Assembly (NCBI GenBank): GCA_015178975.1
Contig: WHVD01000012.1
Coordinates: forward strand, 496,001-560,000
Direction: 5' to 3'
Origin: Hysterangium stoloniferum
Lineage: Eukaryota > Basidiomycota > Agaricomycetes > Hysterangiales > Hysterangiaceae
Length of the DNA: 64,000 nucleotides
Shown: piece after piece, positions 22,577 through 35,916 of the stretch
Numbering within the stretch: position 1 is the first letter of the stretch
Layout: each line of letters begins with the position of its first letter
The notes under the pieces: model-generated
Told to the model about the DNA's origin: nothing
Databases searched by the model: none
What the model saw: the letters and a program-made list of their open reading frames with translations, nothing else
Position numbers and translations under genes: made by a program

Positions 22577-25500
22577 GTATATTTCAACTATCAAGTGTTG
22601 ATGAAGGCCAGGACACAATCCAAGACTACCAGAGCATCAAGTTCCACAGCACTTCAATCCGTAGCCCCTATTCCTTCACCGAGAGTTATTCAGCCATCAC
22701 AAATTCCAGTTTCTCCTTTAACCAAACCTAGAAGAGCTGCAATGTCTTCAATCCGAGAACCCGAAGAGATTCGAGAAGAGCCAAGCTTGCCAATTCAAGA
22801 AGAATCCGGATCTCCTTTAATGCCTTTGCCTGAGTCTCCACCCCCCAAAGCTGTTACATCTGACGATGAAACAATGTTACGACATTTCGGAAATGTGCTC
22901 GGAAAAGTATTGAAGGACCAGATGTCTTCGAAGGAGCCTGAAATCATGGTGAATAAGCCCAAAGAGTTTACCAGAGAAGAACCTTCAATGTTAAAGAATT
23001 TTATCACTCAATGTGAAATGGTCTTTTGATCTCAACAAAAATCATTCAAATCCAATCAATCGAAAATTATGATGCTAACTTGGTATTTCCAGAAAACGGC
23101 TCAAGAGTGGTGGTAACCTTTTCTATTAAATCCTCCGATTCCACCTCCACCTTTCCTTGTGGATTATCTTGATTTTCTAGATGAATTATATGCTCAGTTT
23201 GGAGAAATTGATGCAGAAGGAGAAGCCAAAGAAAAACTCAACAATCTTCGAATGAAAACTCATTATCATGTTGCAAAGTATTCAATTCAATTTACAAGTC
23301 TTGCTGCTCAAACTCAACATGACAAATTTGCTTTACGACGATGATTTTATAAAGGACTTCCAAATCGAATTAAGGATGAAATAGTGAAGCTTCAAGTTCA
23401 GCCCGAAAATTTTGCCAAATTGCAAACGGCAGCCCTTCGACTCGATTCTTACTATTGGATGCAAGAGAATGAACGACAACATGAAACAGAATCAAGTTCC
23501 TCTCTGCAAAGATTTGAAAGAAGACAACCAGTGGTGCCTTCAACTTATCCTTCGACATCACGAACACCTTCGACTGCAAAACCGACAACTTCGACTTCAA
23601 GAACATTTAGGCCTTTGACTCAAGTGAAACCATCTTTGACAATTTTCGGACCTGATGGATGATTACTTCCTGCCAAATGAGACAGAAGATTTAAAGAAGG
23701 GTTATGTATATTATGTGGAGAAAAAGGCCATTCAGTGAGGAATTGCCTGAAAAGAAAAACTCATCAAATTGCAAAAGGACGAATTGTTGAAGTTCAAGAT
23801 TCGACAGCTCAATCCGATCAGTTGAATCAAACATCAAATGTCAAATCAGAAAATTGAAAAGGGATACTCTTCAGGCATGTGATGAGTATCGAAAAAAACT
23901 CGATCACACCAAAAAAGATTCCTGTGTAATATTACAAGCAATAACAATTTCTGATTCTTTAACTATTGAACTTAAATTGAAGAAAATTCTGAAAATAAAA
24001 GCATTAATTGATTCAGGATCTAGTCACATTTTCATGGACAAAACATTTGCACGACAAAATAATCTACGTTTTGACCAATTGAAAAATTCATTATCATTGA
24101 AATTAATCAATGGATCAGTTCCGACATCAGGACAAATCATGTATACGACTACATTACAAGTTTATTTTCCATCTGGGCAAACTCAAGAATTACAATTCTT
24201 TTTAACCAATCTCGACTCATCTTGTCAAGTAGTATTAGGACTCAACTGGCTGAAGCAATACAATCCTGCGATTGACGATCTGGCCATATATCATTTGAAC
24301 CTACTTTGACACCTTTGACAAATCCGAATCCGATTCAACTGTCAATTGAAACATTATCAGAAGAGAAGCATGCTTTGACCTCAGCAAGTCATTCATCTAT
24401 ATTTGAGAAAATCTGTGAAGAATCAAAACCTGAGACTATTAATCTGAATATCAATATAGTCAATCAAAAGACATTCTTACGAGCTGCGAAAGCAAAAGAT
24501 TCTCAAACCTTTGTGGTCTTTATTTGTGATTAATCATTCAAGACTTGTAAGGCCTCTGGTGCAAAAACTACAACTTCGACTTCGTTCGACATACTGAACA
24601 TTCCAACTGATATTCTGATTTCTCAGACATCTTCAACAAAAAGGAAGCTGAAGCTTTACCTCAACATCGAAGTTATGATCATGCTATCCCATTAGAAGAA
24701 GGAACTACTCCACCTATGGGCCCGATCTATTCGTTATCCGAGACAGAACTTCAAGTGCTACAAGAATATCTCCAAGAAAACCTTTCGAAGAAGTTTATTC
24801 AATCATCACAATCTCCCACCAGCACACCGATTTTATTCATTAAGAAGAAAGACGGAAGCCTATGACTCTGCATTGATTATCGAGGACTTAATAAAATTAT
24901 GTGAAAAAATTGATATCCACTTTCTCTAATTCCTGATTTTTTGGATCGACTTCAAACAGTGAAATATTTTATGAAAATCGATCTCTGAGGCACCTATAAT
25001 TTAGTTAGGATTGCTCCAGGTGACGAATGGAAAACAGCCTTTCAGACTCAATATGGATCTTTCGAATATTTGGTGTTGCCTTTTGGACTATGCAATGCTC
25101 CGGCAACTTTTCAACAATTAATAAATGAAATATTTTCAGATTACTTGATATTTGGGTAATTATCTATCTCAACAACATACATACTAATATTTTCCAATAA
25201 TCCTGAAGAACATTTATGACATGTTCGAGAAGTTCTTTGACAGCTTCAACAAAATTGATTATTTGTGAAACCCAAGAAATGTGAATTTCATAAAACTAGT
25301 GTCGAATTTCTAGGATATGTTATTTCTCCTCAAGGTGTGTATATGGACAAAGAAAAATTCAAAGTTATTCAAGATTGGCCCAAACCACAAAAAGTCTGCG
25401 ACATTCAATCATTTTTAGGATTTGCAAATTTCTATTGAAGATTTATTCCAAGTTATTCTGAAATCATTTTACTGTTGACTCAACTTACTCAAAAAAAGGT

Positions 25501-26075
25501 TCAATGGCATTTCAATGAAAAATGTCGACATGCATTTAACTATTTGAAAAAAGAATTTACTACAGCTCCGATTTTAATTCATTGGAATCCAGATTATAAA
25601 CCTATACTCGAAACTGATGCTTCTGATCATGCCATAGCTTCTATATTTTCTATGCAGACTGCCGATAATGAAATTCATCCAGTCACTTATCATTCAAGAA
25701 CCCTTTCGACTTCTGAAATCAATTACAACACTTACGACAAAGAATTATTGGCAATATTCAAATCTTTCAAAATTTGGCAACATTATTTCAAAGGAACAAA
25801 AGAACCAATTGAAGTTTTAACGGATCACAAGAATCTCGAATATTTTGCGACAACTCGAATTTTGTCCCAATGACAAGCTCGATGGGCAGAATATTTATCA
25901 ACTTTCAATTTAATTATTTGATTTCAACTGGGAAAACTAAATTTGAAAACAGATGTTCTTTCAAGAAGAAATGACATTTATCCAAATGAACCCAACTACT
26001 CGAAAAAGAATCCAACTAATCTTCAACCGGTATTTACGAATGAACAAATTCAAGCTTCCTTATGTGCAACATATT
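22577..26075 (+). pseudogene. Ty3/Gypsy gag-pol destroyed by CGA-to-TGA stops, 3'-truncated
   Basis: Gag from about 22601 (acidic/Pro-rich start, then the capsid-like part at 23160-23400), zinc knuckle CILCGEKGHSVRNC (about 23708), protease IDSGSSHIFMD (24009), reverse transcriptase (24790-25440), RNase H (25475-25990). The catalytic YLDD reads YLNN (25167). Integrase is absent; the homology stops near 26075. In-frame TGA stops occur at 23027, 23342, 23660, 24863, 24911, 24986, 25217, 25238, 25256, 25436, 25871 and 25919, nearly all at Arg positions of the family; TAA at 23114. Frame changes near 23830 and 25150. Confidence 0.9.
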
Positions 26076-27140
26076 GAAAGCTATACACTACACATGATCT
26101 GTTCACTCAGAATAGATAACTAGACTCCTTGCTTGTGCGGGAGCATTCGCATCTCCATGAAGGTCGGATGCCTCAATGGTCCTTTCATGCAGCCGAAAAC
26201 TGAGGGGACAAGCGGCAGTGTGTTTGAGCTGTCTGTGGAGTAGGTGGCTATGATGGAGGATATAGGATTCACGTGAAATGGTGAGTAACCACACGCATAC
26301 ACGCATATACACATACATGCAATGGGATATCTGCTGTATTTTAGTCTTATAAACAAAGGCAATGAGTTTTGTTACAGCATTTATGAGATGTATAGACCAC
26401 CCACACTCAAATTACCAATATAAATTACATGAGTCATTTCTGGGAGACCACAGCATGTTCCTCAATTTTTTATATAGCTGGTATACGTTTTCTGCATACA
26501 TAATAATGAACATCTTATGATAAAGCACCACTATGTAACACAGGAGATTCAGGTCAGAGAAGGATTGATAGGATATTATTTTCTAACCTGCAACTTTGCA
26601 AGATCAACAGAGGTAGTATATAGAGTAAAAAACCTCTCAAGATTGGTCATATGTCTAGAATGATGTCAGGGAATTGGGAAACAGCTAGCGAGTCTAGTTA
26701 TGAAGCGTAGCGAAGTTATCTCAGGTAATGTCATTGAGGTAGGCTAGATACTAGATATAATACCTTGGTGCTAGTTAACATCCATACATGCCAGCTAGTA
26801 CTAATAGCATGTTCCAACTCGGCTAGACAAACTGTCCAATCAATGACTTTTTGTAATAATTTTTAATAATACTTGATACCACCCTTATGACAAAAATGTT
26901 GGAATTTGTGGTTCAAACCCTAGGTACCCACATGTATCCATAATAGTCCTGTCCAGTATGCGGTCGTCTGAGTTCGGTTACTTTTGGTAACCAGTCTGTC
27001 TCTGTGTCCAAGTGGTGGTCTATTCGTCCACTAGGGTCACTATTATATGCCCTGATCCCCCATCTATTCTATCCTTTTAATAAAAAAGTAAAAGTAAAGC
27101 CTGTCAAATTATGTTGCCTTGTTTACAGATAGAAATGACT
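26076..27140. other. Intergenic stretch with one LTR-like edge
   Basis: No gene supported. 26897-26945 (TGTTGGAATTTGTGG...CCCACATGTATCC) matches 9599-9640 and is probably an LTR start. The rest shows no recognisable coding sequence. Confidence 0.35.
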
Positions 27141-28080
27141 ACAAATAAAAAATATCATCTCCCCTCAGTCCAGCTTAAGATTGCACACACTTACTGTGAA
27201 ACAGAAGTTAGTGTTACAACGTATCATCCAGAAAGTCTAATACCCACTTCGACGACTAGAAGAAGATGCCACTAACGTTGAAGTGCTGTGAAAGTCATGT
27301 ATGGTCAGGGCTTACAGTGAAGCGACATTTACAGAGTTCCATGTCGTCTTAGAATCATTAGTCGAGTATTCTTGAGAGTGTAATAACACAAGGTGGGAAA
27401 CCAATGAAAAGGTATTTTTCGAGTCAGGACACTGACCCGATAGTTGGTCGGTTTTCTGCCGCGTAGATAAACCTGTGATATTAGTCAAGGTAAAATTGAA
27501 CATTTCTGCAGCCCGTTTGTCAGTATCTCGGCTTCGGCGTGCCCACGTCTCAAGTGCAGAAAGCATGGAGAGCATACGCACCGCTTTACATCAAGAAAAA
27601 TGGGATTAAGGGTGTCCCTCCTTACAAGTTGATGATCAGTAAGCACAGTAGTAGTTTTTTGGAATTGATATTAAAACCTTCATGATAATAGTAATTCGAC
27701 TCTGGAGAAGAGTAGTTGTGGAAATGCCACCAGAGATGTAGACCCGCCAATCTTAGTCTTGTTTGAAGACATTTCTCCACGTTGATTTTCTTGCCCTTCC
27801 GAGAGTCCTACACAGGTTCCTATTATTCCCTCACATATAAGACCCTTTTCTACTATGCTGGATCTCAGTCTATTATATTTATACGCATAATATTTAGAGT
27901 CTTGATTTCCAACAGATTTTTTTAAAGAAACATATCGTGTGTAGCGAACGTAGTGTGGTAGGAAAAATATGGACTGACGGGAAGCATGTGATATCATCAC
28001 AAGGGGGTTAGTAACGAGTCTCCTGAGTGACCCCCTAATCAATGCCACAACCTACCATGGTATAACCAGGAGGAGGACTG
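27141..28080 (-). other. Uncertain minus-strand coding potential
   Basis: Open stretches at 27312-27581 and 27680-28048 on the minus strand show no recognisable domain and no clean splice model. They may be pieces of a decayed gene; I do not call them as genes. Confidence 0.2.
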
Positions 28081-28163
28081 TACAAGAGCAATTAAAACAG
28101 AGAGACAATGGAAGGTAATATATGACCTTTTATTTCCTCATCTCTTTTTACTCGTGTCTCTCA

Positions 28164-29049
28164 ATCAAAATTATATCAAAGCATTAAGACCGTTTGTTCT
28201 TCACCCTTCGACAAACTTCCAATGGAGTTGATAATCAAGATACTGTCATTTACTTCAAGAGATTATTGGACGGCATGTTCATTGTCAGCTGTATCTAGAA
28301 CCATCAGATCTTGCATTCCCTCAATTTTCTTCCGCACCATTATCCGCTCCCACCCATACCCTTTTGTTAAGAAGACTCTGAAACCAAAAGTAATAGGCGA
28401 TGAAGATGATCATTCTGATGTCGAGAATTTGTTCATGGCTATGGGCATTGATGATGACATCCGCTGGTCACAATTGAAGCCCAAACATCTCTGCATTACA
28501 CTATTCGCAATGTCAGGAATTGTCCCCCGTGTGCTTTACGACCCCTTACCGAACAGTCTCACCCACTTAATTCTTGGACTAAATCACTCTATGACTGAGG
28601 TGCTCTTCCACTTCTTTCGGCTTGAGACGATCACACACATGTCTATAACTGTCATCCATAGTTCAGAATTTCCATTTTCCGCCACCTCCCCCACTTTCCC
28701 TCCTCGACTTAAAGCTGTGGTATTTCCCGTAAACCCGGACGATGTCACGGCACAAGCCTTCGAGCAATTCCTTGACGGCTTGGATGGAAGGCCTCAGCTG
28801 CAAGTAATTGGTTTAAGCACATATAAGGTCACCCTGGACTGCATCAATGTTTTTTACACTCTAATCAAGCACTCCACTGCGGTTCTCACTCATCGGAATG
28901 CATCTCGAGTGGTCACAATGCCACTGGAAGACATCACTCCGTCAAAGTGGTATGGCTCGTTACAACCTGGTGGGACTGAGAGTGTGTGGGATAAAGCCCG
29001 TCGGCTTCTCGAGGAGAAACAGGAGTCCGTTGTTAAAATTAATATGTAG
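28164..29049 (+). CDS. F-box protein, about 275-295 aa
   Basis: Open from ATG 28222 to TAG 29049. An acceptor before about 28187 adds residues ending FDKLPMELIIKILSF, which is the F-box itself (LPxELxxxIL), followed by W and the SLSAVSRTIRSCI helix. A likely upstream exon ends at gga ag|gtaata (about 28114), but the true start is unresolved. The rest is leucine-rich without a clear repeat and fits the fungal F-box family that docks substrates to SCF ubiquitin ligases. Start at 28164 is approximate. No stop or frameshift inside. It is immediately followed by the duplicated block at 29060-29530. Confidence 0.65.
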
Positions 29050-29059
29050 TGGTTTATAG

Positions 29060-29608
29060 GCTCGGCCAGTAGGGGCTGGGTTGTTGGGATAACGCGAGAC
29101 GTTCCATCAAAAATCGCACAAAATTCTGTAATGATATATCTGACGTAGTGAAAGAGGAGCCATTCGGTTAATACTGGGACATTCGAAACCATGGTTCCAG
29201 AGGGTGTAACTTGATAGCAACATGTAGCTTTAGGAGAAATCTGGTAACATACCTCCTCATTTGCAAGCCGACTCGCTGATCGCGATTCGAAGAATCCTTG
29301 CTGCAGAGCTGTCCAGTGTCCAAAACGAGGAAGTATGTGAAAGCTTCATCAGCGAGGAACTTGGATATGTTATGAATAATAACGACACCTTAGAAAAAAT
29401 AGATGCGATGTTTGCTCGGTGTTGTGGACATAGTGAGAAAGACAAAGAAGCTCATGAGAAGGCCCGGTTCAATTTCTATTGTCATAATTTTGAACTTGAA
29501 AATTACAAGTTCGTGAAATCACGTGACCATATGAGGGCGTACAGCTGCCATCTGTCATTTACTCCCATTTGCTTCTATCTACTCGGACCGATTACCAGTA
29601 CATTTTGA
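29060..29608 (+). repeat. Duplicated block with a 115-codon open frame
   Basis: 29060-29530 is repeated at 37766-38225 with about 95% similarity by eye; its last part reappears at 44271. The copy here has an open frame 29261-29608 (AAELSSVQNEEVCESF, KIDAMFARCC, FELENYKFVKS). In the 38-kb copy the frame is broken by small insertions. No domain recognised; it may be a 5' exon region of the F-box-like gene that follows in the 38-kb and 44-kb copies. Confidence 0.5.
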
Positions 29609-30848
29609 GAACAGATAACTTCATGATGATACTAGAAAATCCATGAAATATATAAGATAGACAGTGATCTCATACTCACGCCCGGCTTCATTACCAGTTT
29701 TCCTAAAAATAGTTCATATGTTGGGAGTTAACTAGGATGGTGCAGGCGGACGTAATGGAAGTCCCTTGCGACTGTGGTCCCGTTCATCACTCTATTTTTA
29801 ATTTAGCCAGCTGATAGAGTTCGGTTCTCATGATCACCTCTGGCACCTTGAACCTGCCTATGAGTATGACAATGATCAAGTCAGAGATCATCCCGTTAGA
29901 GGTTTCTCACAATGCGAATTCATGATGCTTAACGAGGTATCAAAAATAGCATATTGCAGGCGAATGTATCTTAAAGAATGTTCTGGCTAAGAGGCTCTCC
30001 TGGGGACTCGGAGAGCCGTCTACTGATGCATCAGCAGATCCTCTATCTCACATCTCTTTAATTTTCACTTCCCGGCTTCATACTGTCTCCAACCTCGGTC
30101 CACTTCCTTAGATAATTAGGATAAACGCGCGTAGTAGTTTTTTCATTATCGTTTTTACCTACCGTCACTATCGTGTACTGCCGTCTCTGTTCTTAGATGA
30201 ATATACTCGAGTCCTATCAACGTTGGACTGAGACTCAGTGAGGCTGCAATTGACGGCAGCCTTACAGTGAGAGATGAGATGGTACTGGATGTACATTCAA
30301 GTTGATAACAACTTTTCTTGGGGTCCTACTACTTTTTGACTATGTAGCGGACCTGACGTGCAAGTAAATGTTCGGGGACCGAATTTCACTGCAAGATCCC
30401 ACCGTCATTAGCAAAACTAGGTATGATATATTTTATGACGACAAAGAAGTTTCAGAATGGGCAAAACCTTTTTAAGGCCTAGCGGCCATTTCAACTTCTG
30501 TTTGGCTAAGTAGGTTCAACCAAAATGAGGTCCCTGGGAGTAACACAGCGGTGAGACTTATACAACTTCAGCCAACAAACTATGTAACAAGTTGGACATG
30601 GCGGGCACAAGATACAAGAATAACCAAGATGGGCACATCATACTCAATAGTAAACTACTGGGCTTGGTAAGATACAGTGTTAAACATACATAAATGATGG
30701 CATTAAACAACATATCGACCGTAGCGTTCGGATACAACAAGGAGCACAAGAACTTAACAAAATTGAACATTACCATCATCCTCAGCCGCCCTTAACTAGA
30801 ACTATATAGGCCCAAGAAGTGTAAACGTCAGTAATCATACCAATCATC
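29609..30848. other. No gene recognised
   Basis: Mixed-composition sequence without supported coding. Several candidate introns (gtaagt-like) occur, but there is no coherent frame. Confidence 0.3.
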
Positions 30849-31875
30849 TCACGCTTCTGCTGCCGCTTTAATCAAATCTGCGGCCTTCTCGGCCATGGCG
30901 ATTACCACGGCACATGGGTGTCCCGATACTTGCGTTGGGAAGGCGGACGCGTCCACAACGCGTAACCCATCAACACCGTGAACGCACAGCTTCGAATCAA
31001 TAACACTGGATTTTTCGGATATTCCCATTCTGGCGGAGGATGTCTATGGGAGAAGAAATGATTGAGCGCAATAATAAATAAGTTAGCTTTTGGACATAGA
31101 CGACGTACACGACACGCACGGATGAAGTTCATCATAACTCCAACCTTCTGCACCATTTGCAGCCCACGAATTAAAATCTGTAAAGTAATCTCAGACGATG
31201 CGGGGTAAAACGTTGGTAAATGAATGAATTATGCAGTACAACCTTGGGGGGAGCAACGGTGGTAAATACACGCGTTGAGCGAACTTGATGATGGATAATA
31301 TGGTCTATATTCACAGCGTGAAGGTCGTAACGCATAACGCAAGACATACCTGGTTCCTCCAAGTATCTTTCCTCGGGGCATATAAACTTGACGATTATTC
31401 AGATTTTCTTGCGGACTGTTACTTCCATATTAGACGGCGTGACTTATTGTGACGCACGCTAACGAACGCACACTGAATAATACTCCCAATCAACCTTTGT
31501 TTTCAGCAATTTAGCAAACCCCATAGGAAACTTCGTAAAGAATGTTCGTTTGTGACTGCGTGCAGGTCAGATATTATTTATGTTTGTCATTTTCAGGCAT
31601 TAAACGCAAAGTTCACCTCTGTCCTGCCTCCACAAGAAGTACCGTCGCATTTGGATTTTCTGATAAACGTGATGCCAAAACGCATCCAGCAGTTCCTTAA
31701 CAAACGAATGAGCGGGATAAATTATTTCTATGCCCAACAACTGACCACCTCCTACAATCACATAGTCGTAAGTCTTCCACTGGGATGGTGCTCGATAAGA
31801 GTCCTTTGGATCGCTTCGAGTGCCAACCAGGGAAGGATCAGATCCAATAGCGTTCTTTGACAAGGTGATACCCAT
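30849..31875 (-). pseudogene. GMC oxidoreductase remnant with large internal deletion
   Basis: Minus strand, three islands in the right order. The N-terminal FAD-binding start YDYVIVGGG lies at about 31750-31780. DFNSWAANGAEGWSYDEL at 31180-31126 is the conserved GMC segment after the ADP-binding fold. The C-terminus 31033-30849 reads ARMGISEKSSVIDSKL, GVDGLRVVDASAFPTQ, HPCAVVIAMAEKAA, which is the family's active-site-side tail. The substrate domain and most of the FAD domain (over 300 residues) are missing, and the frame changes at 31030. Intact relatives oxidise alcohols or sugars using FAD; this one cannot. Confidence 0.8.
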
Positions 31876-33280
31876 GGTATTTCGATGTCGAAGGTATCAA
31901 AACACTAACCACTAGCAAGCACTTTATAGTCAGTACTAGTCATCTTCCCACACCAGCATCGCACTTCGAGGGATCGATCTTCGCCAAATTTCAAATAGCG
32001 AACTGGCCTGTACAGGGAGGTGTTCAGCGGGTTATGAGATGGGCTTACATAAGAAGGCCAATTAAGGGAAAGTGCAATCGAGTGATTACGCCTATAGAAT
32101 CAATTGGAGGCTATAGAAAGCTACATCCGAGTCGAGCGAAGAATTGAGTTTCATGAAGAATGGTTCGATCAGTCAACACCAGACTCGACATTCCTTACAA
32201 TGTACTAGTCCTTCTTAGTAAAAGATAATGAATAAATGGACTGTCTACACAAGGATATAAGCTCAAGTTGGACTGTTCGGCAGGTAGGATCTGAATTAGT
32301 AAGTTACCCGCTTGTCCTCGGGAAATAGCCATTGGCTTGCATAATCACGTGATGCAACGCGTCTGATGTTTGTCTATCATCCTCCCTGGTCGCCTGAAAC
32401 AGGGTGTGTTTCAAATTCTGTCACAGAATGTCTGCTGTCGTTCAAAGGTTGCACACCTCAAATGATGTCTGTCCGATGGAGGGAAATTAATCGCCAACTG
32501 TGTGTCAACAAAGTCACCCCGTTTGTATCGGATAGCCATACATCCTATTACTTTACAATATTATTTATGCATATGTGACAGGAGTGGAGCGCAATCTCGA
32601 TACCGTTGCGGCTGTTGTGTTGAGTTGCTGTGTTAAATTCGGGATTCGGGACGGGTTGACCGATGAGTGATGTCGGTGTTTTTTGTGACGCTGGAGGAAT
32701 GCTGGATAGATCTCTTAAAATGCCAGCCTCTAGAGGTGGGTACCGATTAGTTAGTAAGCTATGGCCCTATTATCGCCCAGCCACACAACGTTGCCCCTTA
32801 TCGCCCTCCATAATCTTACCGTTGACTCCGCTGCTCCTTTGCCTCAGACTTTCAACAATTTCAACAACGATTTGCCATATAAAGAATTTTCGTCACATAC
32901 TTTTGGAATATCGCCTCGGAGTGGGACCCTCTGTGGTTTCAGACAAGGAATTCGCCACTTTGGTTTCCAGTCTGAAGCACATGGATGTAATGGATGATCT
33001 GATTGTATACCGTCAAACCAAGGGATGACTTGGGTCACACGAGATAGGCATGAAGAGGGCATGTCGGCACTTTTTCTGTAATGGCGTTCATTGGAAACGC
33101 GATTCTCAATCTCCCTATTGCTCTCGCTAGGGTCTCAAGCACGACGTGGGGCTGTCCGTGCATGCGAAAATGTAGCGAAGGCGTGTCTTTCGAAATGCAA
33201 GCTCACCCCTCTCTTAATCGCGTGAGCCTGACTGGAATAGACCCATTATTTATGAATGTGTCACACCAGGAAGACAATTA
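31876..33280. other. Unassigned stretch upstream of the membrane-protein gene
   Basis: Short open frames at 32663-33028 and 32761-32997 lack recognisable domains. 5' exons of the following gene may lie here, but I could not join them. Confidence 0.25.
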
Positions 33281-33357
33281 ACAGTGAGAGGGAGTACGGG
33301 AGGAACCGGTTACAAAGCAAACGGCGATCTTCTATACAACTTGTCAGGTATTCTCAT

Positions 33358-35889
33358 ATGGTTGGTTGTCCACCCGTCAATGCTCCGTCGGACATCCGCC
33401 AGGCTTAATACCAATTCCCATTCGTGGATCCTTGACAGCAAACTATGCGGTGACTCAATTGACCAACGCCATATTAGACGCCCGGGAAGATCGACTTATT
33501 GATTTGTCGGAGATCATAGACAACTCAACCTTGCTCTCAACGACTAAAATTTTACAACCTTCCAAAATCAACGCCATGGTCATCAAAGCTATGGCTCGCA
33601 ACATTGGTCCTTTGGCCAATGTTGTTATTCTCCTTCTGGGAGTCATTTATACAGTCAAAATACTTGTCCATGGCACATTGTAAGTTCATTTTCCTCGTCT
33701 CCACACATAACCTTAATGTCCCCCGTATAGTATTCCGCGACTTTCCCATTACCCTCAACCTGCTGAACTCATTGCCCACCTCCGTCGCTTTGCAACACAC
33801 GCTCTCGCTGTTTCCATTACCTCCTACGTTAATATGTGCGAATATTGCCTTCACATATTACTTGTGGTTTCTTGGTTCCCACTCCATCAGTGGAGCATTC
33901 TGAAGTTTCTCAGCTTTGTGGCGGAAAAGATCTTCGGTCCATCGCTGCTTCCTGCGCCTGTAGCGGATGTGTCTTCTTCCTCAATTCATGGCGCTTTTCA
34001 AGGTTATGACAGGAGCGAAGATTGAGCCATATCACGCCAACATTTTTGTCAACTTGTTGCCTGTCAGTGTCTCCTCACAGCTGATGTTACGTTCCTGCTA
34101 TCATCAAAGGTGAGCCAGTCATCCATTTATTTAACAGCCCATCCTGTAATCTAACCATGTCCATAGCCTTGCCCCTGTCAGGGGTTCTCTCTGGAAGATG
34201 TTGCCTGCCATCCCATACATGCTGGCTCAGAGTCCGATGCCCGCAGATGTTATCGATCAGGTCATCAGTTTGTTCTCCGGTGTTGAACACTCTCTTGAGG
34301 CAGAGGCTTGCCCCATGGTTACTTCAAGGTATATCCCCATTCCCTCATTTATGTCCCGGTCATTGACAAGCTGCACATTCAGGATCACAGCAACGTTCGC
34401 ATGTGTCGTAGTTACACCACTTATGGTAGTGTATCTCCGCAGAGCCATTTGGAACGTTTGCCATCAAGCGTTGTGCCTTGTGGCACGAGCCGCAGGAATG
34501 GTGTTGTTTTGGTTGCTCAAAATCGCAGCAACAATTGTGTTTAAGTTCCTGAAATTTGTTTTGGGATGTATCTGCACGGTCTCAGTGTACCGGTCATATT
34601 CTCTCGCAGATGACCTGATGTCATCCCCCCTTGTCCCCGTCCTCATGATGCGCAATACTATCACTGTTCGCCGCGCGTGCATTCAATCCACAACCAACAG
34701 CATCAACACAGTGAGCGGAGCACAGCAGGGCGCCCCTGAGAGCATCAATGAGGACAAGGAAGATGTTTTCAATGAAGAGATGTCCCGCCGCATGAGCGCC
34801 TCTTCCAACGCCAAACCTAGTATATCCACTGCCGCTGCCACTGAGGCAGACCCCACCCCACCCGCCACCACCGCCACTGCAGACCCCACCCCGTCGGCCA
34901 CCACCAAGACTGCAGCAGAACCCACCCCATCCGCCGCCACCAAGACTGCAGCAGAACCCACCCCATCCGCCGCCACCAAGACTGCAGCAGAACCCACCCC
35001 ATCCGCCACCACCGACACTGTAGCAGACCCCACCCCATCCGCCACTACCACCACTGCAGCAAACCCCGCTCCATCCGCTACCACAGCTACTGCAGCCGAC
35101 CCCACCGCGGACAGCGTCAATACACTCGGCGGAGCGCAGCAGGTCGCCCCTGAGAACATCAATGAGGACACCACCGACACCACAGTAGACCCCACCCCAT
35201 CCGCCACCACCGCCACCACCGACCACATTCCACCCACAGATATAACTGCCTCTGGTGGCGAGGGATTGGAGGCCTCGATGTGGGCCCCGGGAAACCAGGC
35301 TGTGGAGTATGACACCCAGGAAGAAATTGATGACCTCTGGTCTGCATTTCATTCAATGAAGAAGCAGACCAAGGGGGAGCTTGCCGCCACTGCCAAACCG
35401 ATGGCATCCATAAGTACGGCTGCCTCTGGTGGTGAAGGATTGGAGGCCTCGATATGCGTCAATACACTCGGCGGAGCGCAGCAGGTCGCCCCTGAGAACA
35501 TCAATGAGGACACCACTGACACCAGAGCAGACCCCACCCCATCCGCCACCACCGCCACCACCGACCACATTCCTCCCACAGATATAACTGCCTCTGGTGG
35601 CGAGGGATCGGAGGCCTCGATGTGGGCCCCGGGAAACCAGGCTGTGGAGTTTGACACTCAGGAAGAAATCGATGACCTCTGGTCTGCATTTCATTCAATG
35701 AAGAAGCAGACCAAGGGGGAGCTTGCCGCCACCGCCAAACCGAGGTCATCCATAGACACAGCTGCCTCTGGTGAGGGATTGGAGGCCTCGATATGGGCCC
35801 CGGGAAACCAGCGTACCAACAAGGAACAAGCCGACCCCCGGGCCACATCGCATTCGATGAAGAGGCGGAAAGGGGGGAGGCGGAGCTAA
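33358..35889 (+). CDS. Multi-exon membrane protein with Thr/Ala/Pro repeats and duplicated C-terminal module
   Basis: Supported pieces: exon to 33681 (KINAMVIKAMARNIGPLAN then a hydrophobic VVILLLGVIYTVKI), intron 33682-33730, exon 33731 to about 34001, an unresolved connection, and exon 34198-35889 with a further 54-nt intron 34329-34382 kept in frame. Several hydrophobic helices (about 33640, 33860, 34390-34600) suggest a multi-pass N-terminal half. The C-terminal half is soluble: about seven 12-residue repeats (KTAAEPTPSAAT type, 34867-35105), then two copies of a 114-residue module (from 35116 and 35458) with TQEEIDDLWSAFHSMKKQ, ending basic (KRRKGGRRS). Family not recognised. Start is approximate. 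Could act at a membrane with a long disordered tail; function unknown. Confidence 0.55.
34867..35807 (+). repeat. In-phase coding tandem repeats (36 bp and 342 bp)
   Basis: A 36-bp unit (12 codons, core aaccccaccccatccgcc) is repeated imperfectly about seven times at 34867-35105. A 342-bp unit (114 codons) starting gtcaatacactcggcgg is present at 35116 and 35458. Both periods are multiples of three, so copy-number changes keep the frame. Confidence 0.85.
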
Positions 35890-35916
35890 GGCAAGCAGAG
35901 GTCAAACTAGCGCAGT

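Noticed and set aside
22577..26075. TGA read as Arg (alternative genetic code or suppression)
   Set aside because: TGA occurs at Arg sites only in the decayed elements; the intact genes here (1073-2064, 7231-8950) use normal stops and do not need it. YLDD is also mutated to YLNN. Mutation explains the pattern better.
26103..26362. Minus-strand open frames near 26.2 kb as genes
   Set aside because: Two overlapping short frames, no domain, no splice support, adjacent to a truncated transposon.
34621..35352. Long minus-strand Gly/Val/Trp-rich open frames opposite the repeat exon
   Set aside because: They mirror the Thr/Ala/Pro repeat on the plus strand; the plus frame is longer, joins exons and has membrane helices.
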